DNA of 64,000 nt from Centropus unirufus (GCA_013397695.1 VYZI01000182.1:666924-730923), one strand, 5' to 3'. Shown: positions 37,581-50,567, numbered from the stretch's first letter. Notes: generated from the letters alone by a model not told the origin. Numbers and translations: made by a program.

Positions 37581-40500
37581 ATACAGAAGCTTGGGTTAAG
37601 AGTTGATTACTATTTCAGTCCATTACTCTCTGCACAGTATTTCTGAGAGGCTTTATTACACTGAAAATGTTTCAAAGAGCAGCAAGAGCCATGCCCATAC
37701 GTTACAGGGTTTGACGCAGCGGCTCCTGTGCATTTCAAACTCAAATCTCTGCTGCATTTGCAGCTCTTGTTAAATCCAAGAGTGACCCCATGAACACAAA
37801 CACAGCTACAGCTGATCGAAAATAGGTGCATTTCCTCAAAGATCCAGTGATGGTGGCTCAGTCTGTGGGTGTCTTCCCTCCCCTCTCGTTTTTTTTAAAG
37901 CATTTTACTAGCAGGCTTTGGCCACAGTGGTATCGAAGACGCTGTCTGAAACACTCAAGATGTTTTACTTGCCCCTTGGGAGGCAACTGTTCCATGGACC
38001 ATGAAAACCCTAGAAATAACTGCATTTGGAAGCTCGGGTTGAAGTACCCAACACGCTGCTTGCCTGGTCATTATGTTATACAGCTCTGTTTGAGCTCATC
38101 AGTGAACGTGGCAAAAAGCACTATTGAGCTGTAAATAGTAGAAATACACTTAGTGCATTCTTTCTCCCGCTGTCCCAAACCAGCTCTTCTCATTTACTGT
38201 TCAATACCCAAGGTTTTAATTGCAGCCTGTCACACACACTACACTCTTGCTTCTGAAAATCTGTATTTTTAATGGAAATGCAAAGTGATCTGCACTGCTG
38301 AGCAGGAGAATAAGTGTTAGGAATGTAAAATAAATCCTCATAAAAATCACCTTTTGCTGTTAAAACTGTATTCCTTAGGTGTGCTCCTCTGCTTCCATTT
38401 CAGTTTGCTTTATCTCTGCATAAGACACTAGCTGCTTTAAAACCAATACAATATTCAAACTTCAGACCATGTCTTGCACAAATAACAAACTCAATTGCTA
38501 CCATTTTATTTCATTTGTTCCCTAAGCTTCATTAAAATATAGGGAAAAAAAGCAGTGTCCATATATACATAAAGCCAAAATATAAGAATAAAGGCTCTTG
38601 GATACTCTTAAAGCATCTGAAGTTTCACACATCAAGGACTTCTTTAGAGGTCTTCCATGTTGGAAGAGCCTGACCTTCCAAAGACACACAACTCTTCTCC
38701 CGCACCAGGAAGAATTTGGATCCAGAGCTGCATTTGTCTTGGACAAATACAGACCAATAATAGATTCGCATCCACTGAAGCTCAGCGGAAAGTAGCAAGA
38801 ACAAAAATACAACTAGAGTGGAAAAGCAGAACTGTTCTTGTCTTCAAAAGGCTGGGTTTCGGCATCAGGTAAAAGGGATGCAAATTATACAGAAACGTAT
38901 GACAGGGAAGACAATCCTCTTAACTCCGCTGATAAAAAGTACTGACATCGCAAGCCTTTGTTCTGTTCTCAGCCACTAAAAGCTTGGTTTCCCTTCCCTG
39001 CCAGAATTAGATTCACCTAAAATTCAAGGAAAGCTCTGCAAACTAAGACAAATCCTTCAGTACTGGCATATCTGACTGCTAACTAGGATTCTGCAGTACC
39101 TACAGGTATGAATCTCAAAAGTAGCCTCTCACCAGCAAAAAAAAGAGTTTACCCTTCCTCATGTAGTTTTAGTGACCTGCAAGAGACCTTTTCCATGACG
39201 TCTCTGCAAAAAATATGAAGCTTTGTGCACAGAAACACAGGTTTCTTAAGCAAGAAAAAGCATTCAGTTATGGCAGAAAAAGCATGGTCATCTGATGCTT
39301 GGTTTTGCTAGAATCCCTTGAAAAAGACTCAGTCATAATAAATAAAAGTGATTATTTGTTTTGTATCACCTGGACATGTGATTATTCAGTATATTATAGG
39401 TAATATATATAAAGAACAAATGGATACAACATTCATCAGCAAACCTCAATGTAATTAAAGAAATCAATTTCATTTTTTCCACTGAATAAATACGAAAATA
39501 AACCCAAGTTATTTGACTCGATCAGCACGTTCAAGCAGAGCCCTAGCACTGGGTACTGTAGAAACCCAAGTTCTGGAGTTTCAGCCAGTCCCATGCTCAC
39601 TGCACACATGCAAAATGACCCAAAGTGGTAGAGTTAGAAGAGTACCTCTGTGTTGCAAATAGGGAATTTTTCTTCTTATCAAAGAAAACCAAAACACATT
39701 TATAACAAGTCATTTCCCTCAAGAAGCAACATTTTGCTGAAAACCTGTTTATCATTAAAAAAATAATAAAAATATGGTGATAAAACTTTTTCCATCAACA
39801 TGAATGCACCTACAAATACATACAACGTGCTCTCTGCGCCAGCCTTCATCAGCACTGCCAGCACGAGTAATCCGGCTGGTTTTTCTCTCCCCCAATTCCA
39901 TAACCCCCTCCTTTCAGAAAGAGCTCCGCGTCTACACAGCTGAATCCCCCAAAGACTCAGTGTATGCATTCTGTTCCTTTCCTAACTCATAACTCATTTC
40001 TGCAGACATAATTGAGAATATCTATCAAAACCTACAAGCATTTGCTGACCTGAGAGGAAAAAAAAAAAAGTCTTCCTGGGATGCTGAAGCATCACAGAGC
40101 GCTATGACTTCAGGCATCACTGTAAGCTTCTTGTTTCTGGGTCAAGAAGATCATAAAGTTCAAGCCATACATAATGAAAGCCATAAGCCAGTTCTACAGT
40201 TTATTAGTTATAAGAAATTACACTGGAAATCAAGGCTCCATTGGGAATCTACAAGCAAATTATATGACAAAAGTATGAGAAAAAGATATATTTCTATAGG
40301 AGTTTTAAAGAGGGGTTAGCTCAGCTTTGGAAGAGGGAAGGGAGGTGGCTACGCTTGCATCCCAGCAGCTTTGTAAGCCGTGTTTGCAGGAAAGGAACCC
40401 AAATCGTGCAGGTTTGGAGCACAACCACATAAAGCAAGACTCAATTTGTTCACAAGCTCAACAAATCTCAGTAAACTTTAGGCAGTCTAAGTCAGAATGG

Positions 40501-40892
40501 TTTGTTATGTCAGGGCACTACAGGAGCGGGCATTACATTTCCGCTGGCTCCTACACAAAGCTGGGAGAAAGACGACCCAAAGTGATTTATGCCTCTAACT
40601 CAGAAGTTTTTCAAATTCCCCTTTCTATATTCAGAAAAATTACTTTGAAGGAAAAGTTGGCACTCCTCTATCCCAGGAATCACATCACATACCCTTAACT
40701 CTCAATTGGTTCCTCTACAAAGAAGTTCAGGCTCATATTTGCCTTTTGCAAAAAGGATTAATTCACAGAATGCATCAAAACCAACCCATTTCACTTTCAC
40801 TGACATTATCCAAACCACCCCTTAATCTCAGACCTTCCTCATGTATTTCTTTAAAGAATTTAGATGTTGCATCAATTAATACGGCACCAGAA
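37581..40892. other. unique, repeat-free stretch
   Basis: Over 3.3 kb with no recognised repeat. Frames such as 40327-40698 (123 codons) have no domain. A runs lie near 40060-40069. Confidence 0.5.
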
Positions 40893-41300
40893 AGATGACC
40901 CATGGGCTGGAGCACCTCCCATAGGAGGCCAGGTGAGGGAGCTGGGGTTGTGCAGCCCAGAGAACAGAAGACTACGGAGACCTTAGAGCAGCTTCCAGTG
41001 CTTGAAAGAGGCTCCAGGAAAACTGGGGCGGGACTCTTGATCATGGAGAGCGGGATAGGATGAGGGGGGATGGTTTTAAGCTGGAAGAAGGGAGATTTAG
41101 ATGAGAACCTAAGGAGAAACGTTTTGCTGTGAGGGTGGGGAGGCCCTGGCCCAGGTTGCCCAGAGCAGTGGTGGCTGCCCCATCCCTGGAGGTGTTGAAG
41201 GCCAGGTCGGACGGGGCTTGGAGCCCCCTGACCCTATGGCAGGGGTTGCAACTGGGGCGGCTTTGAGGTCCCTTTCAAACCAACCATTCCATGATTCTAT
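40893..41300 (+). mobile_element. CR1 LINE fragment, group A, with ORF2 end
   Basis: Begins 'agatgacccatgggctggag', passes 'ccttagagcagcttccagtg' and 'ggaggccctggcccaggttg', and ends 'accattccatgattctatt'. About 17-20 bases of the 3' UTR ('gatccagtgggaggtgtcc' in sister copies) are missing near 41230. Confidence 0.95.
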
Positions 41301-43638
41301 TAAATTAAAACTTAGATAGCATGGTTCTCATCAAAAGAAGCAATCTAAAAACAACATCTCAGTCTGAGCCTCTTTGTTCCTTAGTTCTTCACTAATGAAA
41401 GGGCTAAAAGAACTTCCCTACCTCAAGGATGCGTTGTCAAGGTAAAGTGTGAGGGTAGTACTGTGACGGAAGACAACACCTGGGATACCATTTCATTTAT
41501 TCAAACCCCTAAAAAAACATGCACAGCTTCAGAAATCCTGCAATACCCATGTAAAATGCATCTTAAATCATTCTAAGTATATATTACCAAGAAGGAAGGG
41601 GTTTGTGGCCGAGTGTAAACCAGCTTTGTTCTTAAGTGAAAAAAATGGCACTTTTATCATCCCTTCTTTTATTTTCCCTACTTTTATCCCTGTATTCATT
41701 TCCACTTTACACTGTAAAAGTCAACAGTATAACTCAAAGCTTTCTGAATATATGTTTGCTCAGTAAACACGTTGAACGTGTTTGCATAACTCTTATTTTA
41801 GTAAGACTCAGCCTTTCCTGAGCTGCCCATTCATTGTGCGGGTGCCCACGGCCCATTTCTCCCTGCAGAAATGCATCAAAAATAGTGAGGGTAAAATAAA
41901 CACAGAGACCACAAAGTTTCCAGCTATGAATCTTGGCACAAAAAGGTTACTGAGCCAAATTGTGCCAGGGAATGAGGGGAATGGAATAGCAAAGAATCAC
42001 TCAACAGATACAATATGTTTTCATGACAACTCTGTGCAAACTAAATACAAGGACAAAGAGAATTATGATGTCAGCGTTTCAAGACTGAGAAATATATTAG
42101 AAAGAAACAGTTAAACAGCCATACTCAACCACTGATTTAAAGGGCCCTGGCTACAAAATGAGATACTGAATAAGTTCAGTAAAATTAGCTGGGAAGTCTT
42201 AAATAAAATCATATGCAAAAGTGCTGGGCTGCGGCCTAATTCTGTTCCCATTGAAAAAGTTAATAAAGAATGCCACGTTCTATTTTTGTTTTCAGCTCCC
42301 TAGCGGATGACAGTTTGATAGCTCTTGCTTTGCACAAGTATTTGCAGAACTTCAGAAGCTCTGCCCAAACCCAGCGCCTTCCAGCACATTCGGTGACTCA
42401 AACAGTTCACCTCCTCCTCAGAGCCCTATCCCCCCAACAACATCCCTGTAGCTTTGAAGCCATGAGGAGAGCTGCTTAGCAGAAGGTATTTTAAATGAAT
42501 TTTACGTGTTTCCTGCCAAACCACATGGGAACATCCACCATCCTCTAGAATATCTGGAAAACTGACCCACCCACTCTGGTCATAATGCATAACACTCCGG
42601 GCAGGCACAACTACAAACAAAACACTGACCCCTCAATGAACAAACCCCAACGCTGCTCTCTCTTCTTTGTAAGGACTGCAGAGGCACCAACATCACATAT
42701 GAGTTGGGCACGAAAGTAGGACAAGTCTGGAGCAACCCTTAAACTTCTGAGCTGACCCATTGCTGCTCCACTCCCACCTGTTGAATTCCTCCAATCTGCT
42801 CTCCTTTGTTGATGGAAGAACATCATCTCTCCTAGGCTCCAGGTTGCTAGCCTTTCCTTTAATAGCAGTTTCCTAGCCTTTCCTTTATTCAATGGCAGTT
42901 TCCAAGAGCAGAATGACAAACACCTAGGAAGTAACCAGCTCAGTTTTCCTGTCCTTCTCTATTGCTCATTAAAAATAACTTGTTATTGGTGCTGTGACAC
43001 ATGTACCAGGAGTGGAGAACAAATGCCCCACAGACCCTGAAACAATTGTACGCACACACACACATTTACGACATGAAAGGTGTCTGACACCATTGCCATC
43101 TCGACCCTCCGAGTGCCAAAACTCAGTGCAAGGTTTCAAGACTGGCTTTGCTCTGGCTTTGATTTAGAGAGAAGGCTCAAGTGAAGATTGATCCTGTGTC
43201 AGCAAGGCAAGAAGAGTGTTCTGACAGCTGGTGTATAAATACTCCTAGCTCAAAGGCAGCTCTTTGAAGTACATAATCTCTCTTTTGTACTGGTTTTCAG
43301 GACAACACGTGTGTAAATGCTTCATCATTGGCGCCTGTGTTTTGGCATTATCTTTCATCCTGTCTTGGTACGTTATATAAAGATAATAATTCTCACTACT
43401 GGGAAGCTGAACGAGTCCCCACATAAGTTTTTTACTTCTCCACTCTTTATACCATCAGCTTCTTTCAAAGCGTTTACAGGGAGCATTATCAGCAAGACAG
43501 CTTCTGGTAACACCGAAGCAAGGGCTATTCCTTCCCTAGGATTCCCATGGAGAAATACTTTGGAGCCCAGTAGTAAAGTGGCGATGTTCATCCTCTGCTT
43601 TTTCACCCTCACTTATATCAGTAAAGCTGTCTTTCATA
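41301..43638. other. unique stretch with small tandem duplication
   Basis: A 26-31 base unit starting 'ctagcctttccttt' is repeated at 42847-42872 and 42873-42903. A short (CA) run lies near 43052-43064. No gene is recognised. Confidence 0.5.
42847..42903. repeat. two-copy imperfect tandem repeat
   Basis: Both copies begin 'ctagcctttccttta' and end 'gcagtttc'. The second copy carries a few extra bases ('ttcaatg'). Confidence 0.8.
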
Positions 43639-43807
43639 TCATCATAGAACCCTTTGGGTTGGAAGGGACCTCAAAGCCCAGCCAGTTCCAACCCCCTTTC
43701 CTGGGCAGGGACACCTCCCACTGCATCAGGGGGCTCCAAGCCCCATCCAACCTGGCCTTCAACATCTCCAGGGATGGGGCATCTGCCACTGCACTGGGCA
43801 ACTGGGC
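43639..43807 (-). mobile_element. CR1 LINE fragment, group A, short 3' end
   Basis: Complemented tail 'tcatcatagaaccctttggg', then 'cacctcccactgcatcaggg' and 'tgccactgcactgggcaact'. 5'-truncated. Confidence 0.94.
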
Positions 43808-45003
43808 TTAAAGTTCCTGATGGTTCTACTTGCTGTCTAGCAAGCCTAGAGGAAGAACAACTCCGTCTCTCATATTCCAGTTACCGAAATGGTGTCAGAG
43901 GGTTGGGATGTTTATACAAGGGAAGTCAAGCTTATCCTTAGTCTCATTTAGTGCATTTGCTTTGTACTAGATGGAATTATAGACATAATTATACACTATA
44001 TCAAAAATTACTGTAGTTAAGCAGAACTACCTCTGCTCCCACTTACTTTTCCTTGTACTAGGGATAAGAACAAAAAATTCTGCATGAATGCAAATGAAAA
44101 GCTTATTTACTCAAAATGATCAATTATAGTAATAATTAATAACTAAGCAATTTGAATATTAATGAACTATGATTACTGCTGCTCAGAAAATAGCATTCCA
44201 AGTACATCTGGGGAAAAACACTGTACATCAGCACAAGATACACTTGTCACAACCTATTGCGGCTCATGTCACAAGAATTCTCACTGGATCACAAGTCAAA
44301 ACCACATCCCTTTCCAAAGAGTTCACTGCTTCCAAGATCTTACCCAAGATTCAAAGAGTTCCTACCTACAGCTGATGGCTTTAAGCAGAAACAAGAGCGT
44401 GACACGAAGTTACCTCCATGCAACTCCCCAACCATGGCCTCAAGAAGTTCAGATTTCCATTGGTTTCTTTCCCTTGTGAAGGAGAAGTTTCACTGCCATT
44501 ACCCTTGTAATTACTACATGGAAAACAGTGTTTAAATACATAAGTTTTGTTGATAGATTGTTGCTTCAATTAGTTGACTGGATGATTTTCTCTAATTACA
44601 ATACTTTGTCACCCAGCTATTTTCACTAATTTGTCACCTCAATTATATAAATTAAGCTGATTTACGGAAGTGTGTTTATATAAAACTTACCTGCAATGAA
44701 GGTGCACATGGAGCTCTCGGTGGGCTCTGCAGCTCTTTGGCCACACCATCCATTTCCCACTGGAAAGTATTCCCTCTCAGTCTGCAGGAGAGGGACACGG
44801 GAATGCTGAGGATGACTTAAAGCAAGGACTCCTAGTGCAACACTCATCTCCGCTTCTCCCTCCAAGGCCTGGCATTTTGCCTAGCCCATATTTTGGAACA
44901 CATGGTCCCTCCTGAAGGGAAAAAAAAAAAGGAAAGTAACAGCAATTACCAGCTTTATCTATGGCTCCAGGAAAGGATGGAGGTGAATTTATTTATCTTT
45001 TCA
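43808..45003. other. unique AT-rich stretch
   Basis: Bases 44540-44670 are rich in TAATT/AATTA motifs around 'tttgtcacccagct', an enhancer-like texture. No repeat or gene is recognised. Confidence 0.4.
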
Positions 45004-45085
45004 GTTCTGCCACCAACTTGTCATGAGCCCCTGGGGGACTCATTTAGCCTTTTGGCATCTCAGTTAACACAAGTGCAATGTAATT
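45004..45085 (+). mobile_element. probable MIR/CORE-SINE relic, CORE region
   Basis: 'gttctgccaccaacttgtca', then 'gagcccctgggggactcatt', then 'tagccttttggcatctcagt' follows the CORE consensus (ctctgccactgactt / gaccttgggcaagtcactt / agcctctctgtgcctcagt). Heavily diverged, so ancient. Confidence 0.55.
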
Positions 45086-45360
45086 AATTCAAATATCTAC
45101 TTACACATTCCCTTTCATCAGGGGACCACAAAGCAACTCCCAAATGATTATTGTTATTATTATTATCAATAGATCCAAATACCAGAGGTCACAGTAATAC
45201 TGTTACTTTGCTCATGGCCGTCAATTTAAAATGCATCACTTCGCAGATAAATCTAAAACACAAGGCATGTTGCCTCAGCTGCTACAGTGCAAAGCCACCC
45301 AGAGCCCTGTCCTCTCCCCTAAGCTGCACCTTCTGCCAATGCCAACTGCAGAACAAAATT

Positions 45361-45779
45361 CACAGAATTATGGAATGGTTTGGGTAGCCACGGATCTTCA
45401 AAGCCCAGCCAGTTCCAGCCCTGTGCCAGGAGCAGGGCCACCTCTCACTGGATCAGGGGCTCCAAGACCCATCCAACCTGGCCTTCAACACCTCCAGGGA
45501 TGAGGCAGCCATCACTGCTCTGGGCAACCTGGGCCTCCCCACCCTCACACTGAAGAATTTCTTCCCAATGTCTAATCTAAATCTTCTCCTCTCCAATTTG
45601 TAGCCATTCCTCCTTGTCCTATCACTCCTGGCCCTTGTAGGGCCTTCTCTTCCCCAGGCTGAACAACCCCAACTCTCTCAGCCCGGCCTCATAGCAGAGG
45701 TGCTCCAGCCCTTGGACCATCTTTGTAGCCTCCTCAGGATCTGTTCCAACAGTTCCGTATCCTTCTAAGGCTGATGAAC
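45361..45779 (-). mobile_element. CR1 LINE fragment, group A, with ORF2 end
   Basis: Complemented tail 'cacagaattatggaatggtt', then 'ccaagacccatccaacctgg', 'agaatttcttcccaatgtct' and ORF2-end sequence to about 45779. About 30 bases separate it from a second CR1 in the same direction. Confidence 0.94.
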
Positions 45780-45809
45780 ATGAAATGTTGCTCCAGCCAC
45801 AGCCACAGT

Positions 45810-46215
45810 GGGAGCAAAGCCCAGCACCCACCTCTCCACTTCCTCCTTCCAGGCACTTGGAGGCAGGGATGAGCTCTCCCCTCAGCCTCCTCTTCTCCAG
45901 CCTCAACAACGCCAGCTCCCTCAGCTGCTCCTCACAACCCTTCTTCTCCAGCCCCATCCCAGCTCTGTTCCCTTCTCTGGACACGCTCCAGACCCCCCCA
46001 GGTCCTTCTTGGAGTGAGGGGCCCAGACCTGAGCCCACGATTCCAGCAGTGGCCTCCCCAGTGCCAAGTGCAGGGGCAGAATTCCCTCTCTGCTCCTGCT
46101 GGCCAAGCTGGCTCTGATCCAAGCCAAGATGACCTTGGCGTTCTTGACCACTGCTGGCTCATGTTCAGTCGAGTGTCAACCAACACCCCCAAAAACTCAA
46201 GTAAGTCCCAGGGTG
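45810..46215 (-). mobile_element. CR1 LINE ORF2 fragment lacking the 3' end
   Basis: The left limit 'gggagcaaagcccagcaccc' is internal to CR1; no 3' UTR or tail follows. Translation on the minus strand near the far end contains 'GVLVDTRLNMSQQ' and 'LALGRPLLESW', the ORF2 C-terminal region. The missing 3' end is not found left of the neighbouring copy, so simple interruption does not explain it. Confidence 0.93.
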
Positions 46216-46749
46216 ATTTAAAGCTCTGAGACACCACCCAGCTCTGTCTTTGGGATTTCACAGTAGGTACTACCTGAGATGCTCGAAGCATCCCTCGGAG
46301 CGCAGTCCTCTCTCAGCTACTGAGAGAACCTCCAGCTTCCTGACTCAAGGGTGCGAGTTCAGGATGAAACTTTGCCAGGGTGAAACCTTTGGAGCTGAAA
46401 GGACAGTGGAAGAGATGAGCATTACACCAGTTTGGCTGGAGCACTGATGGCTGCGGCAGCTCAACTGGATCCATTTCATGCCAGTAACCTGGCACAAAGC
46501 TAACCCAACCAAACAAGTAATGAGCTTTCTGCTGAGCCGCCTGACCTACGACAGCTCTCCACGAGGTCAGGGAAGCACCAGAGCTGGCAGAAGCAAGGGC
46601 AAGGAGTGCAGCACCCAGCAATTAGAGCAGCACAACATCACAGGGGAGGCAGAACGCTACAGACAGCTGCAAGCTTGAAATAATGATGAGAGTTTATGAG
46701 AGCATCCCCACCCTGGAAGAACTCCAGGATTCCCTCTCAGGGACTATAT
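46216..46749. other. unique stretch
   Basis: Overlapping frames (65-102 codons) on both strands without domains. No repeat is recognised. Confidence 0.4.
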
Positions 46750-46800
46750 ATTCTTTATAATGAAGCTCTTCAGGGCAGGGAGCACGTCTGGCTGCAAGGA
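46750..46800 (+). mobile_element. possible MIR/L3-type tail relic
   Basis: 'aatgaagctcttcagggcag' followed by 'ggagcacgtctggctg' resembles the old amniote SINE/LINE tail segment 'gtaagctctttggggcaggga / ccatctttttg'. Short and diverged. Confidence 0.35.
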
Positions 46801-47616
46801 GAAGGTAGTAATAAGAGAAAGTTGAAGAGGGGATGAAATACTGGATGGAGTCAGAAAACAATCCGGGTCTGAGTGTGTTTCCAGCTGGGATAATTCAGAC
46901 ATTTCTATTCATGTATTTAGGCTGAAAAGGAAAAACTCCTTCTCCCGCCCTTTGACAAACCATGGTCTTGAAGTTGTTCAGGACAAGAAAGGTTTGAAGT
47001 GCCTGCTTCAGCAGGACATCATGTTGGCTTGGGTAAGAAAACAGCATAATATTAAAGATTTGAAAAGACGACAGAATATGGCATAGAGCTCAGAAAAAGA
47101 CGTGGCTGAATACAGCTTTGTATACCATAAGAAATCCAATTTGGAGCTTAAAGCAGAGGAGAAAATGATAAAGGTAATATACTTGACAAACTTTCACAGA
47201 GAGATACACTGGAGAAATCTATCCAGACCATTTATTCCTCTATGAACAACTGGATAGACTCATTACTGATTCTGCCTTTGTTGCTCTATAGAAATGAAAA
47301 TGCTAATTGGTTTACTTGAAGTTTAATTGAAAATTAATAGAATTTCACTAGAGATTTGCAGAATAGGACTAGAGTTAAAATGACATTTGATTAAAGTCAT
47401 ACTAAAAATGTACTCAAGGACATACTTAAGACAGCGGCAACAGAATTTCTTTTTAAAGTGGAAATAAATATTTATCATTAGAGCAACCAGTAACAATATC
47501 TACTATTTTTAAAGGAATATAATAACAGTGACACTTCAGCAAGACTGTCCTCAACAACAGTACAACTCAATGTGAACGAAGAGCTTGTTAGCCTCCCCAG
47601 TTAACAGCACCTCTTT
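46801..47616. other. unique AT-rich stretch
   Basis: ATTA-rich near 47300-47400. No repeat or gene is recognised. Confidence 0.4.
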
Positions 47617-47848
47617 ATCACGGAATGGTTTGGGTTGGAAGAGACCTCAAAGCCCACCCACGTCCAACCCCATGCCACGGGCAGGGACACCTCCCAATGG
47701 ATCAAGATGCTCCAAGCACCATCCAGCCTGGCCTTCAACACCTTCAAGGATGGGGCAGCCACCACCTCTCAGAGCAACCTGGGCAACCATTTCTTCCTAA
47801 GATCAGGCCTAAATCTCCCATCTTTCAGCTTAAAATCTTTCCCCCTCC
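47617..47848 (-). mobile_element. CR1 LINE fragment, group A, 3' end
   Basis: Complemented tail 'tcacggaatggtttgggttg', then 'gacacctcccaatggatcaa' and 'ctaaatctcccatctttcag'. A short internal deletion removes the 'cagggcctcccc' part seen in sister copies. Confidence 0.94.
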
Positions 47849-49160
47849 GTATAACTATTAGCTATACCATAAAGCACACGTGAGCCATACAATTCACAAG
47901 GAAGATGAATTTGCAAGCTTAAAAATAGAAGCCTTGTCATGTTCATACATGAAATTTTCAGGAAAATCTTAAACAATTAGAAATTGTCCATTTGTCTCTG
48001 TATGACAGCGTTCTTCAACACTAGAAAACAAGATACTCAACTGCAGGCTGAGTCCTGCGCTGCTGCTTCCCTCCAAAGAAACAAGGTCAGGCTATAACTC
48101 TTCCCCCAAACAGGATTCTTATAGCCTTCTCTTCCCACAGACTTGGATATCCATCTTCATGAAGACAGAGAAAACTAATAAATATTGAACACTGTCTAAA
48201 AGTAACACTGCAGTTGGCCAATGTTCAACAATGGTTATTTTTCACCCAAAATATGCTTTGAAAAGAAGAAGAAAAAAAAAAGTTGTTGGCCAACTGTAGC
48301 AAATCTGTTCTTGAATATCATCAAATACTGGTATGAAATGAGTCTACAAGACCTTTGTGGAAATTTACTGGATCAACTGAATATTCAATTTGATTAACTG
48401 AAATTCAATTTCTTTCATCATTGCTATGGTAACTGTTTGGATAGTATTTGATATTTACTTGAAACACGTTACAATTCCAATACTACCATGCAAAATGGGT
48501 CACTGCTGTCCCCATGAATACACCTCGACACGCTTACAAATTTGCCATGTCTGGCCTTAATTGCTTTCATTTCCAGTCAAAGCTAAATAAGCACCAAATG
48601 AAAATATTTATTGATTGGAACCAGCGGGCCATCCATTCCGAGCTTTGTCATCAGGAGGCTCCAAAAAAATCCAGGCATCCCCTTAAATTATCAGTTTCAG
48701 TAGCATTGCTGTAGAATCCCTTGATTGGTTTGCCTAGGAGACGAGACTAACAATTTATAAGGATTTTCAATGCATGTCTTCATTATATTTTTTCTGTTAA
48801 TGATAAAACTAGAGTTTTCTGGATATTCAGTGGGTTTTTTCTATTCAAGGGCCTGATTGAGGAGCTAAAGAACCAGCACCAGGACAAAACCTCCTCAGTG
48901 CACTAATTCTATAAGTGAGACATGAGCAGCTCTGCAGGTCACTAGTGACATGGGCATGGACTAGAATTTCAAAGCAAGAAAATCTCATTTTGTAAGCTAA
49001 ATTTTAATATTTGGGAATCATTAATTTTTACTGCATGCAAGTTGTCAACACTTAGAATAACAAAGGATTAATTTTAACTCATAAAAAAGTCAACACAGGG
49101 TTGTTGCATCCAAACTGTTCACAAGAATAAACCACGGGAGTGACAAGAGAGCGGGTCAGG
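47849..49160. other. unique stretch with enhancer-like block
   Basis: Bases 48480-48720 have mixed composition with CpGs ('acctcgacacgcttac', 'ccagcgggcc'), AT motifs and no repeat similarity, so they could be conserved non-coding DNA. The rest is AT-rich. Confidence 0.4.
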
Positions 49161-49377
49161 ATGGGTTGGGTCGGACATGAGAAGGTTCTTCCCCCAGAGG
49201 GTGGTGGAGCACTGGAACAGCTCCCACGGAAGCAGGCACAGCCCCAGCCTGACAAGATTCCATAAGCCTTTGGCCAACTCATAGAGTGAACCTTGGGGTT
49301 GTCCTGTGCAGGGACAGGAACTGGACTCAAAGATCGTAGTGGCTCCCTTGCACCTCAGGACATTCTAGGGTTCTATT
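49161..49377 (+). mobile_element. CR1 LINE fragment, group E, 3' end
   Basis: 'gaaggttcttcccccagagg', 'tggtggagcactggaacagc', 'aagcctttggccaactcata', and a diverged tail 'cattctagggttctatt'. Same group as 22611-22735 and longer. Confidence 0.9.
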
Positions 49378-50431
49378 AACTGGTAAACAGATGTGTCTGA
49401 AATCCAGCTTGCCCATTTTCCACTCAGCTACTGCTTGTGTATAAACTTTATCGCCAAGATAAGGAACCCTAAAGACTATCTATACCTTCCTTGCAACATA
49501 TGGCAAACACATACATTGCCAAAGTTTTAGCAGTCATTTCTACGGAGTCTCCTTTATTCCATTTCAGCATTACAAAGCATCAGTAAGACTCTCTATCAGA
49601 ACAATAGCCTTGATAAAAATGGGAATCAGGTCTACGCGATCTCTTTTTTGCCACAACTAAATTAAACAAGGATGAAGCCAGGGAGCTTCATAACACTGGG
49701 GTCAAACAGAAGTAATTACATTATATAAAGTCTATTTCTTCTTAGAGTACTTTCTCCATCAGGATGAGTTCAATACACAATAGGGCCCTGCATATTTCAT
49801 AATTTTCGGTCAGACTACAAATGGAATGGCTGTGACATCTTCCCCTCTAGCAAATTCTTCTCTGGATGTACAGCCCAGAAAACAAATTTCTGCAATAAAA
49901 TTCGTGTCTTGTGTCTAAACTACCACGTAGTTTCGTTTGGAGCACATACAGCTTGTCTGCCACGTCCTAATCTAGGATATAGATGTAAACCTGACTGGAA
50001 AATTTAAAACCTCGGTTCATCCTACAGCACATGAGAAAGCTTAATTAATATGCAATAAAGATACCACATACTTGTGTTTTACAGCACTGAGCCCTCGTCC
50101 CTTAGAGAATTAGAAGATAGCAGACTCTGAAATTGGTCTATCAGTGAGAATTACAGTTAAAGCACTATCTACATCAGGAAACAAATGCTACCATTCCTTT
50201 CATCACTAACACCTCCCTTCTCCTAACACGTCTCTGCCCAGCAATTTGGCCTCCTAAAACAGACTGCCCCGAGAAAAAATGAATTAGAGGTGTGATAGCG
50301 CTAAAACAATTCTCCAGGGTTCCCAGATGAAAAACCTCTAAGCATAAATCACTGAGAAACTTGGTGATTATTTCTCTTTGCACAAGAAAGATCAAAGTTG
50401 GAGAGGCGACACGGGCTGCGCGCTGCTGCGG
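49378..50431. other. unique stretch
   Basis: No repeat or gene recognised. The minus frame at 50174-50485 has no domain. Confidence 0.45.
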
Positions 50432-50567
50432 TGGCTCAGCCTTGTGAAGAGGGTCTGGGCTTGTGACGGGTGGCAACTGCATCACAGCTCAACGAGGTTC
50501 AAATCCAAGGAGGCTCTCATGTATTGCACTGATGCTAACTGTCCCAGCATCATCTTTGTAAATGGGG
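50432..50567 (+). mobile_element. possible tRNA-derived SINE (MIR-like) relic
   Basis: An A-box-like 'tggctcagcc' at 50432 and a perfect B-box 'ggttcaaatcc' at 50496-50506, followed at 50548 by 'catcatctttgtaaatgggg', which resembles the MIR CORE end 'catctgtaaaatgggg'. A-to-B spacing of about 64 is longer than in MIR. A weak call. Confidence 0.3.

Noticed and set aside
40327..40698. 123-codon plus-strand open frame
   Set aside because: No domain, and no exon-like boundaries that I can see.
41636..41821. short frame resembling a signal peptide
   Set aside because: The hydrophobic stretch comes from T-rich low-complexity DNA. No mature protein follows.
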